NCBI RefSeq assembly: GCF_024746795.1
Contig: NZ_CP080524.1
Location: forward strand, 3,140,001-3,204,000
DNA from: Mesorhizobium sp. AR10
GTDB taxonomy: Bacteria > Pseudomonadota > Alphaproteobacteria > Rhizobiales > Rhizobiaceae
Length of the DNA stretch: 64,000 nt
Direction of reading: 5' to 3'
Below the pieces are notes generated by a model. The model had not been told where the DNA came from, searched no databases, and was given only the letters and a program-made list of their open reading frames with translations. The position numbers were made by a program, and so were the translations under genes. Below are positions 8,581 through 16,638 of this stretch, in pieces; positions within the stretch are counted from its first letter, which is position 1, and the number at the start of each line of letters is the position of its first letter.

Positions 8581-8988
8581 ATGGCCACCACAAGACTTCT
8601 CAGCGATGCCGAGGTGGAAAAAATCCCCGCCGTGAAAGCCGTGTTCGACGACATCCGCGCGACGCGCAAATCCGACTTCGTAAACAATTTCTGGCGTGGA
8701 CTGGCCAATGATCCGGCATCGCTGAAGCGGATCTGGGAGCAGCTGAAGGTCGTGATGGTCACTGAGAGCGCCATCGATCCGCTGACCAAGGAGATGATCT
8801 ACATCGCCGTCTCGACGGCCAATGGCTGCTCCTATTGCGTCCATTCGCATACGGCCGCCGCCCGCTCCAAAGGCATGACGGACGCCCAGCATGGCGAGCT
8901 GGTCTCGATCATCGGCCTGGCCGGGCAAACCAACCATATGGTGACGGCGCTGCAGATCCCGATCGACCCGCAGTTTGAAGTGAAATGA
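8581..8988 (+). CDS. Carboxymuconolactone decarboxylase/AhpD-like family protein
   Basis: A 135-residue protein containing NGCSYCVHSH, with C83-x-x-C86 and His90. This is the redox-active CxxC-x3-H signature of AhpD-type alkylhydroperoxidases. The family includes AhpD, which recycles the peroxiredoxin AhpC, and many uncharacterised all-helical proteins. GAGGA at 8571-8575 supports the start. It is a single gene, 106 bases after the MFS gene, with no ahpC nearby. A role in peroxide or thiol redox chemistry is plausible from the CxxC but is not shown. Confidence 0.78.
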   Translation: MATTRLLSDAEVEKIPAVKAVFDDIRATRKSDFVNNFWRGLANDPASLKRIWEQLKVVMVTESAIDPLTKEMIYIAVSTANGCSYCVHSHTAAARSKGMTDAQHGELVSIIGLAGQTNHMVTALQIPIDPQFEVK

Positions 8989-9113
8989 GGGGCGGCTTGG
9001 CGGCATGTGCGGTTTAAGAACCACTTATTCTGGCTAAAATTGTAAGCGCGGTCATCGCCGAGTCTTAGGAAATTGACCCTAGGCTGCTACGGAGGAGATG
9101 CTAGGAGTCCATA

Positions 9114-9371
9114 ATGTCAGCGATATTCAATAGAAACGTTCTTCTGGCGATGGCACTCGCGGTGCTGACTGTAGTGGGCTTCTGGCTGTGGACCGACCCC
9201 AAGCAGCCAGCACAACTCCCGACCTTTAGCCGCAGTGTCGCGAAATCGCTTGACGAAGGGATCGCACGCTACGGTGTCGAGGGCTTTCGCAAAAAGAACG
9301 AACAGGAGTTTCGTGACGCTCTGGCAAACTTTCAAAAGAACGGACCTAAAGCGCCCGGCACGCCGCAATAG
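9114..9371 (+). CDS. Small membrane-anchored protein of unknown function
   Basis: An 85-residue product. Residues 8-27 are hydrophobic (VLLAMALAVLTVVGFWLW) and form one transmembrane segment or uncleaved signal anchor. A short charged, helical tail follows, with FRKKNEQEFRDAL in the middle and a Pro-rich end. No family is recognised. GGAG upstream of ATG 9114 gives a plausible ribosome site. It is isolated between the AhpD-like gene and the end of the convergent amidohydrolase, 31 bases downstream. It may be a real small membrane protein, but coding status rests mainly on the hydrophobic segment and initiation signal. Confidence 0.5.
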   Translation: MSAIFNRNVLLAMALAVLTVVGFWLWTDPKQPAQLPTFSRSVAKSLDEGIARYGVEGFRKKNEQEFRDALANFQKNGPKAPGTPQ

Positions 9372-9402
9372 AGGCTGCGTGATTGGGATGTTCGGCAAAG
9401 CT

Positions 9403-10293
9403 TCACACCGGCCGATACACCTTTTCCGCCGTATTCCAGAAGATATCCGCCTCTGCAGCCGCGCCATGCTTGGCCACCGCCGCGCGGTGCGTCTTGATGA
9501 GCTCGGCGTGGCTCGCCCACAGCTTCTCGATCGGGAAGTTCGAGCCGAACATCAGGTGGTCCGAGCCGAGGATATCGATCGCGTTGTCGATGATGTAGGC
9601 GATCAGCGCGGGGTCGTTGCGGTGGACAAAGGTGCCGAGGCCGGACAGCTTGGCGTAGAAATTGGGCGCGGCGGATAGCGTGCGCAGCCCTGCCTTCCAG
9701 GCCTCGGTGGTTTCCGGCTCCATGCCGGTCAGCATGCCGGCATGGGTGAGGATGAAATTGGTGTCGGGATTCTCGCCGACCAACGTTAGCCCGTCCTTCA
9801 TCTGAGCAGGGAAAAGCTGCAGGTCGAAGGACAGGCCATAATCACTGAGTCGCGCCACATTGGCCCGCACCTTTGGATCGATGACCTGATCGGCCGCGGT
9901 GGCGAAGCGGAAGGCCGGGGTTTCGTGCCAGTGCAGTTGCATGCGCACGCCGCGGAGCAATGGATATTTCTTCAGCCGGTCGATCTGGTGGCGCACGTCG
10001 TCCACCGTCATGTCGGCATAGCCGACGATGGCATGCGGCCAGCCGGTCTCGTCCGCCGTCTTCTGCAGGAAGGCGACCTCGTTTTCGAAATCTTCCTTCG
10101 CCCAGTTGGTCTGGACATAGACCGCTTTCTCGACGCCCGAGCCTTTCTGGTCGGCGAGGAATTCCTCGATCGGATAGTCGCGGCGGATCGGCTCATAGGG
10201 CCCGAAGATGCGCGGCACCATCGGTCCGACCAGCCATGGCTGATCTTTTTGGCGCCAGATGTGGAAATGCGCGTCGATCGCTTTCTGCATCAT
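9403..10293 (-). CDS. Amidohydrolase 2 family hydrolase (lactonase-like)
   Basis: A 296-residue TIM-barrel hydrolase. It starts with KAIDAHFHIW, the D-x-H-x-H-x-W motif of the L-fuconolactone / 2-pyrone-4,6-dicarboxylate lactonase group. FILTHAGM supplies a further His, and GSDHLMFGSNFP near the C-terminus supplies the catalytic Asp. Such enzymes open lactones or decarboxylate aromatic acids. The ATG at 10293 overlaps the stop of the VWA gene in an ATGA; a second ATG lies at 10290. It is therefore the last gene of the molybdenum hydroxylase operon. The context suggests it hydrolyses the oxidised product of that enzyme. Confidence 0.82.
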   Translation of the reverse strand: MMQKAIDAHFHIWRQKDQPWLVGPMVPRIFGPYEPIRRDYPIEEFLADQKGSGVEKAVYVQTNWAKEDFENEVAFLQKTADETGWPHAIVGYADMTVDDVRHQIDRLKKYPLLRGVRMQLHWHETPAFRFATAADQVIDPKVRANVARLSDYGLSFDLQLFPAQMKDGLTLVGENPDTNFILTHAGMLTGMEPETTEAWKAGLRTLSAAPNFYAKLSGLGTFVHRNDPALIAYIIDNAIDILGSDHLMFGSNFPIEKLWASHAELIKTHRAAVAKHGAAAEADIFWNTAEKVYRPV

Positions 10294-11426
10294 GAAACCC
10301 TCTTCCAGATTGCCGCGGCCGCCGGGGCAGGGCGGGCGAGCGACAGGATGAAATCGGTGAGGCTCGCAATGGATGAGCCATCGACGAGATCGTCGAGCAC
10401 CGGCAGGATGGCGCGCAACGCAGCTGTCGCCGGCCGAAAGCGCGGGTCGCCGGCCAGCGGCGTGGCCAGCGAAAGCCGGAAGGCGCGGGCGCTCAGCCGG
10501 CGCATCGCCATTTCCAGTTCGGCATGGTCGCCGCGCTCCAGCGCATCCGACAGAATGACGACCGCGGCCCCGCGCGCGAAAGCGGAAAAGCGTGGCACCG
10601 ACAGAAAGGCGAGCAGGGTCGGCCCCATGCGTGTGCCGCCGTCCCAATCATCGACCTGCGCTGCGGCGCGGGCCAGCGCCTGGTCGCGGTCGCGAATGCG
10701 CAACGCCGATGTGATGCGGGTCAGCCGCGTGCCGAAGGTGAAAATCTCTGCCCGGTCCGCGCCTTGCACGGCCGCATGCGCCAGCCTGAGATAGTCCGAT
10801 GTGTGCAGCTTCATCGAGCCGGACACGTCGATCAAGATAAGCAGCTTGCGCGGCACGGTCTGCCGGCGGCGGATCAGTGGCGACGGCACGTCGCCGTCGG
10901 CGCTGACGATTTCCCTGAGCGAACGGCGCAGATCGAGCTTGCCGCGCGAGTGCGTGCGCACGGTGCGGAAGGAGCGGCGGGCGGGCAGGGCGGAATTAAG
11001 CTTGCGGCGGAAGGCGGCCAACCCGTCGCCGTCGCGCTGGAAATCGCGCGTACCCAGTTGTTCGGCGCCTGAAGAGAGCTCGCCGCCCTCCTCCTGGCGC
11101 ACCGCCTCGATTTCTTCTTCGCTGGTGCCGCCGTCATCCTTGATGCGGGTTTCCTCGTCGCTATCGCCTTCGACCACGGCTGCGGTGTTGCCATAGAAGT
11201 GGCTCTGGAAATGCGCTTCGAATTCGTCGCGCCGGTCGGGCGGCGGCGCCAGCGTGGCAAGGGCGGCCTCGCGAATGTCGGCCATCGAGCGGGGGCCGAG
11301 CAGTGTCACCGCTTGCATGAAGCCGGACACCTGCTCCGGCGCAACCGGAAAGCCATAGCGGCGCAGCAGCCGACCGAAGCCCAGCAATGGTGCAGCGGCC
11401 CGAGGTAGTGCCGAGGCGGCGCTCAC
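10290..11426 (-). CDS. VWA domain protein, CoxE-like maturation factor
   Basis: A 378-residue protein. The C-terminal half is a von Willebrand A domain with the MIDAS motif LIDVSGSM (DxSxS) followed by later Thr and Asp residues (DGGTRMG and ILSDALERG). The N-terminal half is the charged CoxE-type region. CoxE works with the AAA+ ATPase CoxD in inserting sulfur and copper into carbon monoxide dehydrogenase, and CoxDE pairs accompany other molybdenum hydroxylases. The start is GTG at 11426, overlapping the TGA of the ATPase gene (GTGA), so the two are translationally coupled. The protein probably assists assembly of the active site of the enzyme encoded upstream. Confidence 0.83.
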   Translation of the reverse strand: MSAASALPRAAAPLLGFGRLLRRYGFPVAPEQVSGFMQAVTLLGPRSMADIREAALATLAPPPDRRDEFEAHFQSHFYGNTAAVVEGDSDEETRIKDDGGTSEEEIEAVRQEEGGELSSGAEQLGTRDFQRDGDGLAAFRRKLNSALPARRSFRTVRTHSRGKLDLRRSLREIVSADGDVPSPLIRRRQTVPRKLLILIDVSGSMKLHTSDYLRLAHAAVQGADRAEIFTFGTRLTRITSALRIRDRDQALARAAAQVDDWDGGTRMGPTLLAFLSVPRFSAFARGAAVVILSDALERGDHAELEMAMRRLSARAFRLSLATPLAGDPRFRPATAALRAILPVLDDLVDGSSIASLTDFILSLARPAPAAAAIWKRVS

Positions 11427-12304
11427 GCCAGCGCCTCCTCGACGATCCGGCCGAGCTCGGGCGCGATATAGGACAGGTCCTCCTCGTCCTTGATCAGCAC
11501 GCCGATGGCGCGGCGAAATGCTTCCGGCCACGGGCTGCCGCCTTTTTCGAGGATGGTGGCGGCATTGGCCCATTCGACGGCTTCGGCAATGCCGGGCGGC
11601 TTGGCCAGCGGACGGGCGCGGATGTTGCGCACGGCAGCCGCCACGGCGCGCGCGGTGGCTTGCGCCACGTCGCCGGCACGCAGCATGATGATCTCGGCCT
11701 CGCGCTTGGCGTCGGGATAGCCGATCCAATGGTAGACGCAGCGGCGGCGCAGGGCTTCCGCCAGTTCGCGGGTGCGGTTCGAGGTCAGGATGACGATTGG
11801 CTGCGCCTTGGCGCGGATGGTGCCGCGTTCGGGAATGCTGATCTGAAAATCGGAGAGGAACTCCAGTAGCAGCGCCTCGAACTCATGGTCCGAACGGTCG
11901 ATCTCGTCGACCAGCAGCACGCGCTCCTCCGGAGCGTTGAGCACCTGCAGCAGCGGCCGTGCGATCAAAAAACGGTCGTCATAGATGTCTACCTCGTGTT
12001 CGCCGGCATGACGGATGGCGAGCAACTGGCGCTGGTAGTTCCACTCGTAGAGCGCATGCGCGGCATCGATGCCCTCGTAGCACTGCAGCCGCACCAGCTC
12101 GCGGCCGAGCACCTCTGCGATCGCCTTCGCGGCTTCGGTCTTGCCGACGCCCGGCGCGCCTTCCAGCAGCAGCGGCTTGCCCAGCCGGATCGCCAGGAAG
12201 ATGGCTGTCGCCAGGCTCTCATCGGCCAGATAGCGCGAGGCAGCGAGGCGCGACGCCACCGCCTCCGGCGATGTTGCGACAGCCTCGGCGCTTGTTTCGG
12301 GCAT
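11423..12304 (-). CDS. MoxR-family AAA+ ATPase, CoxD-like chaperone
   Basis: The 293-residue ATPase has Walker A EGAPGVGKT at residues 48-56, Walker B VLLVDEIDRS and a sensor-1 region VILTSNRTREL. The short length and neighbours match CoxD, the MoxR-type ATPase needed for maturation of the Mo-Cu centre in CO dehydrogenase. It starts 8 bases after the molybdopterin subunit gene ends and overlaps the VWA gene by four bases. In known systems CoxD and CoxE form a complex on the inner face of the membrane and remodel the apo-enzyme using ATP. The target here is most likely the adjacent molybdenum hydroxylase. Confidence 0.85.
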   Translation of the reverse strand: MPETSAEAVATSPEAVASRLAASRYLADESLATAIFLAIRLGKPLLLEGAPGVGKTEAAKAIAEVLGRELVRLQCYEGIDAAHALYEWNYQRQLLAIRHAGEHEVDIYDDRFLIARPLLQVLNAPEERVLLVDEIDRSDHEFEALLLEFLSDFQISIPERGTIRAKAQPIVILTSNRTRELAEALRRRCVYHWIGYPDAKREAEIIMLRAGDVAQATARAVAAAVRNIRARPLAKPPGIAEAVEWANAATILEKGGSPWPEAFRRAIGVLIKDEEDLSYIAPELGRIVEEALA

Positions 12305-12312
12305 TTCAGTCC

Positions 12313-13318
12313 TCAGTTCGCCGCTTGCGCCTTCAGCGCGCGCAAAATGCGCTCCGGCGTGATCGGCAGCGTGTCGATGCGCACACCGACGGCGTCGAAC
12401 ACTGCATTGGCCAGGGCAGGGATTTGCGGGTTGGCGCACATTTCGCCTGGCCCCTTGGCGCCAAAGGGGCCGTCTGCTGATGGCCGCTCCAGCACGATGA
12501 TCTCGGTTTGCGCGAGATCGCCCGGCCCCGGCATCAGATACTGGTTGAAGTCGGTGCCGCCATGGTCGCGGTTGGGATAGTAGGGTTCTGTGGTTTCGTA
12601 GAGCGCATGGCTGATGCCCATCCACGAGCCGCCGACCAACTGCTGTTCGACCATTTTCGGGTTCAGAGCGCGGCCGATCTCGAAGATGTTCTTGACCGTC
12701 AGCACGGTGACCTCGCCGGTCTCGTCATCGACCTCGACCTCCGCCACGGTGCAGGCGTGGGCGTAGCAGGTCGACGGCTTCATCGCGCCGGTTTCTTTCT
12801 CGGGATAGGAGCGCGGGATCAAGAACATACCACGGCCGGAGATCGAGCGGCCACGCTTGAAATGCGCCGACAGCGCGACATCGAAGATCGAGATCGACTT
12901 TTGCGGCGCGCCCTTGACCAGGATGTTGCCCTGGCCGTCTGTCTCAAGGTCGGATGCGTTGACCTCCAGTTCCTCGGCAGCCACTTCCAGCATCACCTGG
13001 CGGGCTTCCCTGGCCGCCTGGATGACGGCGTTGCCGGCGCGATGCGTGCCGCGCGAGGCAAATGTGCCCATGCAGTGCGGACCGGTGTCGGTGTCGGCGG
13101 TGTCGACGACGACGCGGTCGGTCGGCACGCCAATCGTCTCGGCGCAGATCTGCGCCATGATCTGTTTCATGCCCTGGCCCAGATCGACACTGGACAGCGT
13201 GACCATGAAATTGCCGGTTGGGGTCGAATGGACCAGCGCCTGGGTCGGGTCGCCACCGAGGTTCATGCCGGTCGGTATAGTTGATTGCGGCGACGCCGCG
13301 CCCGCGCCTGATCGCCAT
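12313..13318 (-). CDS. Molybdenum hydroxylase large subunit, C-terminal half (separate gene; apparent one-base frameshift)
   Basis: The ATG at 13318 follows GGGAG at an ideal distance and lies one base after the stop of the N-terminal half. It encodes MAIRRGRGVAAINY. The frame then has to shift by one base to continue as PTGMNLGGDPTQALVH and run to 12313. Removing one T on the plus strand at about 13276 restores a continuous product of about 334 residues. The rest is a typical molybdopterin-binding C-terminal domain, with VDLGQGMKQ and the catalytic glutamate in GAKGPGEMC. Splitting this subunit into two genes is known, for example in nicotinate dehydrogenase. The inserted base may be a sequencing error, a real mutation or, less likely, programmed shifting. 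If real, the enzyme may be inactive. Confidence 0.72.
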
Positions 13319-13319
13319 C

Positions 13320-14687
13320 TCAAGCTCCCTTCGTATAGGAGGACATGGCCATGAACTTGTCTGCCACCGGCCAGTTGGCGGCGCGCGAGGCTTCCTGCAT
13401 GCATTCGATCAGCGCCGCGCCCTCGGTCGGCTGGCGATGCGCCTTCATGTCGCCGTCGCGATAGGCGTTGATGAAGCGGAATTCGAGCGGATCCATGCCG
13501 ATCAGCCGGGCCAGCTTGTCTATCTGCACCTCCAGGGCGAAATCGCCGATGGTGACGCCGAAACCGCGCATGGCCGAGGAGGGCGTGCGGTTGGTGTAGA
13601 CGCAGTAAGTGTCGATCCAGACATTCGGGATCGTATAGGGGCCGGGATAGTGGCCGGCGCCCTTCTGCGCGCCATAGGGCGAATGGCGCGAATAGGCGCC
13701 TGCATCGGTGTAGCCGGTGACTTTTCGCGCGACGATGCGGCCGTCTTTCATCACGCCGTCCTTGATGACCACCTTTTCGGCCGCGCGGGGCGAGGAGATC
13801 TGCATCTCCTCCTCGCGGCTGTAGATGAAACAGACCGGCCGCCCGGTTAGTTTGGCGCCGAGGATGGCGATCGGCTCGACAATGACGTCGACCTTGCCGC
13901 CAAAACCGCCGCCGACGGTGCCGCCGACGAAATGCAGCTTGCTGCCGGGCATCTGCAGGATGATCGAGGCGTTGTCGAGGGTGAAGAACATTGCCTGCGT
14001 GTTGGTGTAGCAGGTGAAGCGGTCATTGGCCTCGGGCACCACGACGCAGCCGGTGGTCTCGGTCGGTGCATGTTCGATCGGCGAGGATTGGTAGCTCTGT
14101 TCCAGGATGTGATCTGCGCCAGCAAAGCCGGCCTCGACATCGCCGAAGCGCACCTTGCGGCATTCGCCGCTGTCGTAGAGATAGTAATTCTGGCCGTGAT
14201 ACTCGTTGACGACAGGCGCGCCGGGCTTCAGCGCTTCCTCCATGTCGAACACGGCCGGCAGCACCTCGTAGTCGACCTTGACCTTGGCGGCGGCTTCTTG
14301 TGCGGCGCGTTCGGTCTCGGCCAGCACCGCCACCACGGCCTCGCCCTTCCAGCGCACCTTGCCGTCGGCCAGCACCGTCTCGTCCTCCGGCCCGATCTGG
14401 ATCAGGATCAGGATGGTGTAGACATTGTGCGGCACATCCTTGGCGGTCAGGATCTTCACCACGCCCGGATGTTTTTCCGCCTCTGAGGTGTCGATGCTCC
14501 GGATGCTGGCATGGTGATGCGGGCTTCGCACCATCTTCAGATGCAGCATGCCGGGAAAATTGCGGTCGGCGAAATAGGCGGTCTTGCCGGTGACATGGCC
14601 GGGAGAATCCGAGCGCGGCCGCGGCTGGCCGATCTCGTGCAGATCGTCCTTGCGCTGATCGGCGAAGTAGTTCTTGCGCAGTTCCAT
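13320..14687 (-). CDS. Molybdenum hydroxylase large subunit, N-terminal half (xanthine dehydrogenase family)
   Basis: A 455-residue protein beginning MELRKNYFADQRKD. It holds the aldehyde oxidase/xanthine dehydrogenase a/b hammerhead domain (VTGKTAYFADRNFPGMLH at about residues 32-50) and the first molybdopterin-binding domain. GGGFGGKVDV forms part of the cofactor pocket. The active-site loop reads SSAMRGFGV and not AYxCSFR, so this is not a form I CO dehydrogenase. It ends cleanly in KGA-TGA, immediately before the separate gene for the C-terminal half. The gene lies 10 bases after the 2Fe-2S subunit gene. Together with the FAD and FeS subunits it should hydroxylate a heterocycle, aldehyde or similar compound with water-derived oxygen. 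Confidence 0.85.
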   Translation of the reverse strand: MELRKNYFADQRKDDLHEIGQPRPRSDSPGHVTGKTAYFADRNFPGMLHLKMVRSPHHHASIRSIDTSEAEKHPGVVKILTAKDVPHNVYTILILIQIGPEDETVLADGKVRWKGEAVVAVLAETERAAQEAAAKVKVDYEVLPAVFDMEEALKPGAPVVNEYHGQNYYLYDSGECRKVRFGDVEAGFAGADHILEQSYQSSPIEHAPTETTGCVVVPEANDRFTCYTNTQAMFFTLDNASIILQMPGSKLHFVGGTVGGGFGGKVDVIVEPIAILGAKLTGRPVCFIYSREEEMQISSPRAAEKVVIKDGVMKDGRIVARKVTGYTDAGAYSRHSPYGAQKGAGHYPGPYTIPNVWIDTYCVYTNRTPSSAMRGFGVTIGDFALEVQIDKLARLIGMDPLEFRFINAYRDGDMKAHRQPTEGAALIECMQEASRAANWPVADKFMAMSSYTKGA

Positions 14688-14697
14688 TTTGCTTCCC

Positions 14698-15180
14698 TCA
14701 GGCCGCGTTCTGCGAATTGGAGCGAGCGGCGATGAGCACCGCCTGGATGATCGGCTCGTAGCCGGTGCAGCGGCAGATGTTGCCAGACAGCGCCTCGACC
14801 ACCTCTTCGCGGCTGGGGTTCGGCGTATGGTCGAGCAGCACCTTGGCCGCCATGATCATGCCAGGCGTGCAGAAGCCGCATTGCGTGGCGAAGGCGTCGA
14901 GGAAGGCGCGCTGCAGCGGATGCAGCACGCCACCTTGCGACAGCCCCGAAGTCGTGGTGATGGTGCCGCCGTTGCAGGTCTCGGCCAGCGTCAGGCAAGA
15001 GAGCCTGAGTTCGCCGTCGATGATGACGGAGCAGGCGCCGCAGGTGCCTTGATGGCAGCCGCCCTTCGGCGAGGTATCGCCGATCTTGTCGCGAAGCGCA
15101 TTCAGCAGTGTCGTGCCGCTGTCGACGAATTCGGCCGTATCCGCGCCGTTGAGCGTGAACTGAACCGGGACCTTTGCCAT
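14698..15180 (-). CDS. 2Fe-2S subunit of molybdenum hydroxylase (CoxS/XdhC type)
   Basis: This 160-residue protein carries both iron-sulfur clusters of the small subunit. The plant-ferredoxin-type cluster uses C42, C47, C50 and C62 in CHQGTCGAC followed by LRLSC. The second cluster uses C101, C104, C136 and C138 in CGFCTPG and CRCTG. It passes electrons from the molybdenum centre to FAD. The size and motif order match the family exactly. It lies between the FAD subunit gene and the first half of the molybdopterin subunit gene, all on the minus strand. AGGGAAAC just upstream of the ATG is a reasonable ribosome site. Confidence 0.93.
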   Translation of the reverse strand: MAKVPVQFTLNGADTAEFVDSGTTLLNALRDKIGDTSPKGGCHQGTCGACSVIIDGELRLSCLTLAETCNGGTITTTSGLSQGGVLHPLQRAFLDAFATQCGFCTPGMIMAAKVLLDHTPNPSREEVVEALSGNICRCTGYEPIIQAVLIAARSNSQNAA

Positions 15181-15237
15181 GTTTCCCTCCTTGCGCGCCT
15201 GCCCGAACCATCGGACAGACGCGCGCCCCCAACGGGC

Positions 15238-16047
15238 TTAAGCCTTTGTTTCCATGCCAAGCAGCAGCCGGCCGAGATGGACCGGCAGGACTTCGTTGCG
15301 ATACCAGGCGCTGGCGATCGGATCGGTGATGGGTGATGTGCCGTCGCGAGCGACGGCCAAGGCCGGCGCGATGCCGTCCCTGGTGAGCCTCTTGCCGACC
15401 AGTGTCTTTTCCGCTGCCATGGCGCGCATCGGCCGGTCGGCCATGCAGCCGAGTGCGATCCGCGCCGAGGACACGGTGCCGTCCGGCGCCTGTTCCAGCA
15501 CAGCGGCGATGCTCAGCACCGAGACGCCTTTCGGTTTGACCCTCGAGACTTTCAGGAAGCGAAATCGGCCTTCCGCCGGAATTGCGAAACCGACCGAGGT
15601 GACGATAGCCCGGCTGTTCTCACGCTTTGCCAGAAAGGTTTGGATCGGCAGGTCGCCATCGTCGGTGCTGACTGTCGCGTCGAGTGCCAGTAGCGCAACA
15701 GCAAAATCGCCATAGGGCGTCGGCGCAAACAGATTGCCGCCGACGGTCGCCATGTTGCGAATGGCCGGGCCGCCAACGGCGCGCGCGGCTCGGGCGAGGG
15801 CGGCGAGATCCGGATGGCGGGCGATCGCCGCCATGGTCACCGAGGCGCCAATGCGGGCCTTGCCGCCGGAAACGGTGATGGTCGACAGCGACGGCTCGGT
15901 CGACCTGATGAAGCCCGAGACCGAGACGTCGCCCTCATTGGCGGCGCGTACGACCAGTGTGCCGCCACCGAGATAGCGGGTGCCAGCGGATGTCAGCGCG
16001 GCATTGGCGTCCTTCACCGTCGAGAAAGTCTGGAGTGCAAGCGCCAT
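15238..16047 (-). CDS. FAD-binding subunit of molybdenum hydroxylase (CoxM/XdhB type)
   Basis: The 269-residue protein has the two FAD pyrophosphate-binding motifs of the family: RYLGGGTLVVRAAN near residue 24 and ATVGGNLFAPTPYGD near residue 105. The CO dehydrogenase flavoprotein C-terminal domain follows. It accepts electrons from the 2Fe-2S subunit and reduces an external acceptor. Upstream AGGGAG gives the start at ATG 16047; an open frame extends slightly upstream but has no homology. It is 16 bases downstream of the CoxG-like gene and 57 bases upstream of the FeS gene. Confidence 0.9.
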   Translation of the reverse strand: MALALQTFSTVKDANAALTSAGTRYLGGGTLVVRAANEGDVSVSGFIRSTEPSLSTITVSGGKARIGASVTMAAIARHPDLAALARAARAVGGPAIRNMATVGGNLFAPTPYGDFAVALLALDATVSTDDGDLPIQTFLAKRENSRAIVTSVGFAIPAEGRFRFLKVSRVKPKGVSVLSIAAVLEQAPDGTVSSARIALGCMADRPMRAMAAEKTLVGKRLTRDGIAPALAVARDGTSPITDPIASAWYRNEVLPVHLGRLLLGMETKA

Positions 16048-16063
16048 GGCAGGCTCCCTTATT

Positions 16064-16507
16064 TCAACTCTGACCGGCAAAATGGCTCTTCAGGGCATTG
16101 AAGCCGCCCTGAAACACATTGGCGCCCATGCCTTCGACCAATTTGTCGGCGTCCTCCGGTGCGGCGTCGAAGCTTGCGGTCCATTCGGCATAGGTGCGGT
16201 CACCGTCGGTCACCCGCCGCAGCTGCAGCGTTGCCTTGTGGTTGGTGAGTGGCTGCGGCGTCTCCAGGATGGAGTAGCTGACAAGGAAGTTGTCATCGGA
16301 GAAATCGAGCAGCTTTTCACGGATGCGGGCTCCGCTGGCGAGCTCGAAATTGCGCACGCAGCCAATGGTGCCGGCGTCCTTGCCGTCCTCGATATGGCTT
16401 TCGACCATGCGCGGGTGCCAACTCGGCAGTCCGTTGAAGTCGCGTATGCGCGACCAGACCTTTTCGACCGGCGCGTCGATGACGCTGGAGATGGTGACTT
16501 TCGCCAT
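16064..16507 (-). CDS. SRPBCC (CoxG/polyketide cyclase-like) family protein
   Basis: A 147-residue START-like protein, MAKVTISSVIDAPVEKVWSR at the N-terminus. The family forms a hydrophobic ligand cavity. In cox operons the SRPBCC protein CoxG anchors CO dehydrogenase to the membrane, but this version lacks a C-terminal membrane segment. It could instead bind the substrate or a product. It is the first structural gene after the AraC-type regulator (131-base gap) and precedes the three-subunit hydroxylase. Confidence 0.75.
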   Translation of the reverse strand: MAKVTISSVIDAPVEKVWSRIRDFNGLPSWHPRMVESHIEDGKDAGTIGCVRNFELASGARIREKLLDFSDDNFLVSYSILETPQPLTNHKATLQLRRVTDGDRTYAEWTASFDAAPEDADKLVEGMGANVFQGGFNALKSHFAGQS

Positions 16508-16638
16508 AGATCGTTTCCCTTCGAGTTCGCTACTCGGCAGGGTAGGGCGGCGGGCATGGAGACACTTATCAATGCGTCTTGAACGCCTATCAATCAGTCT
16601 GAAAAATCGGGCAGTCTGAAAAACGGGCGGCAGGCGGC

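Noticed and set aside
13320..14687. Naming the molybdenum enzyme as aerobic CO dehydrogenase (coxMSL) because of the CoxD/CoxE/CoxG neighbours
   Set aside because: The active-site loop reads SSAMRGFG and not AYxCSFR, the large subunit is split in two, and an amidohydrolase is coupled to the operon.
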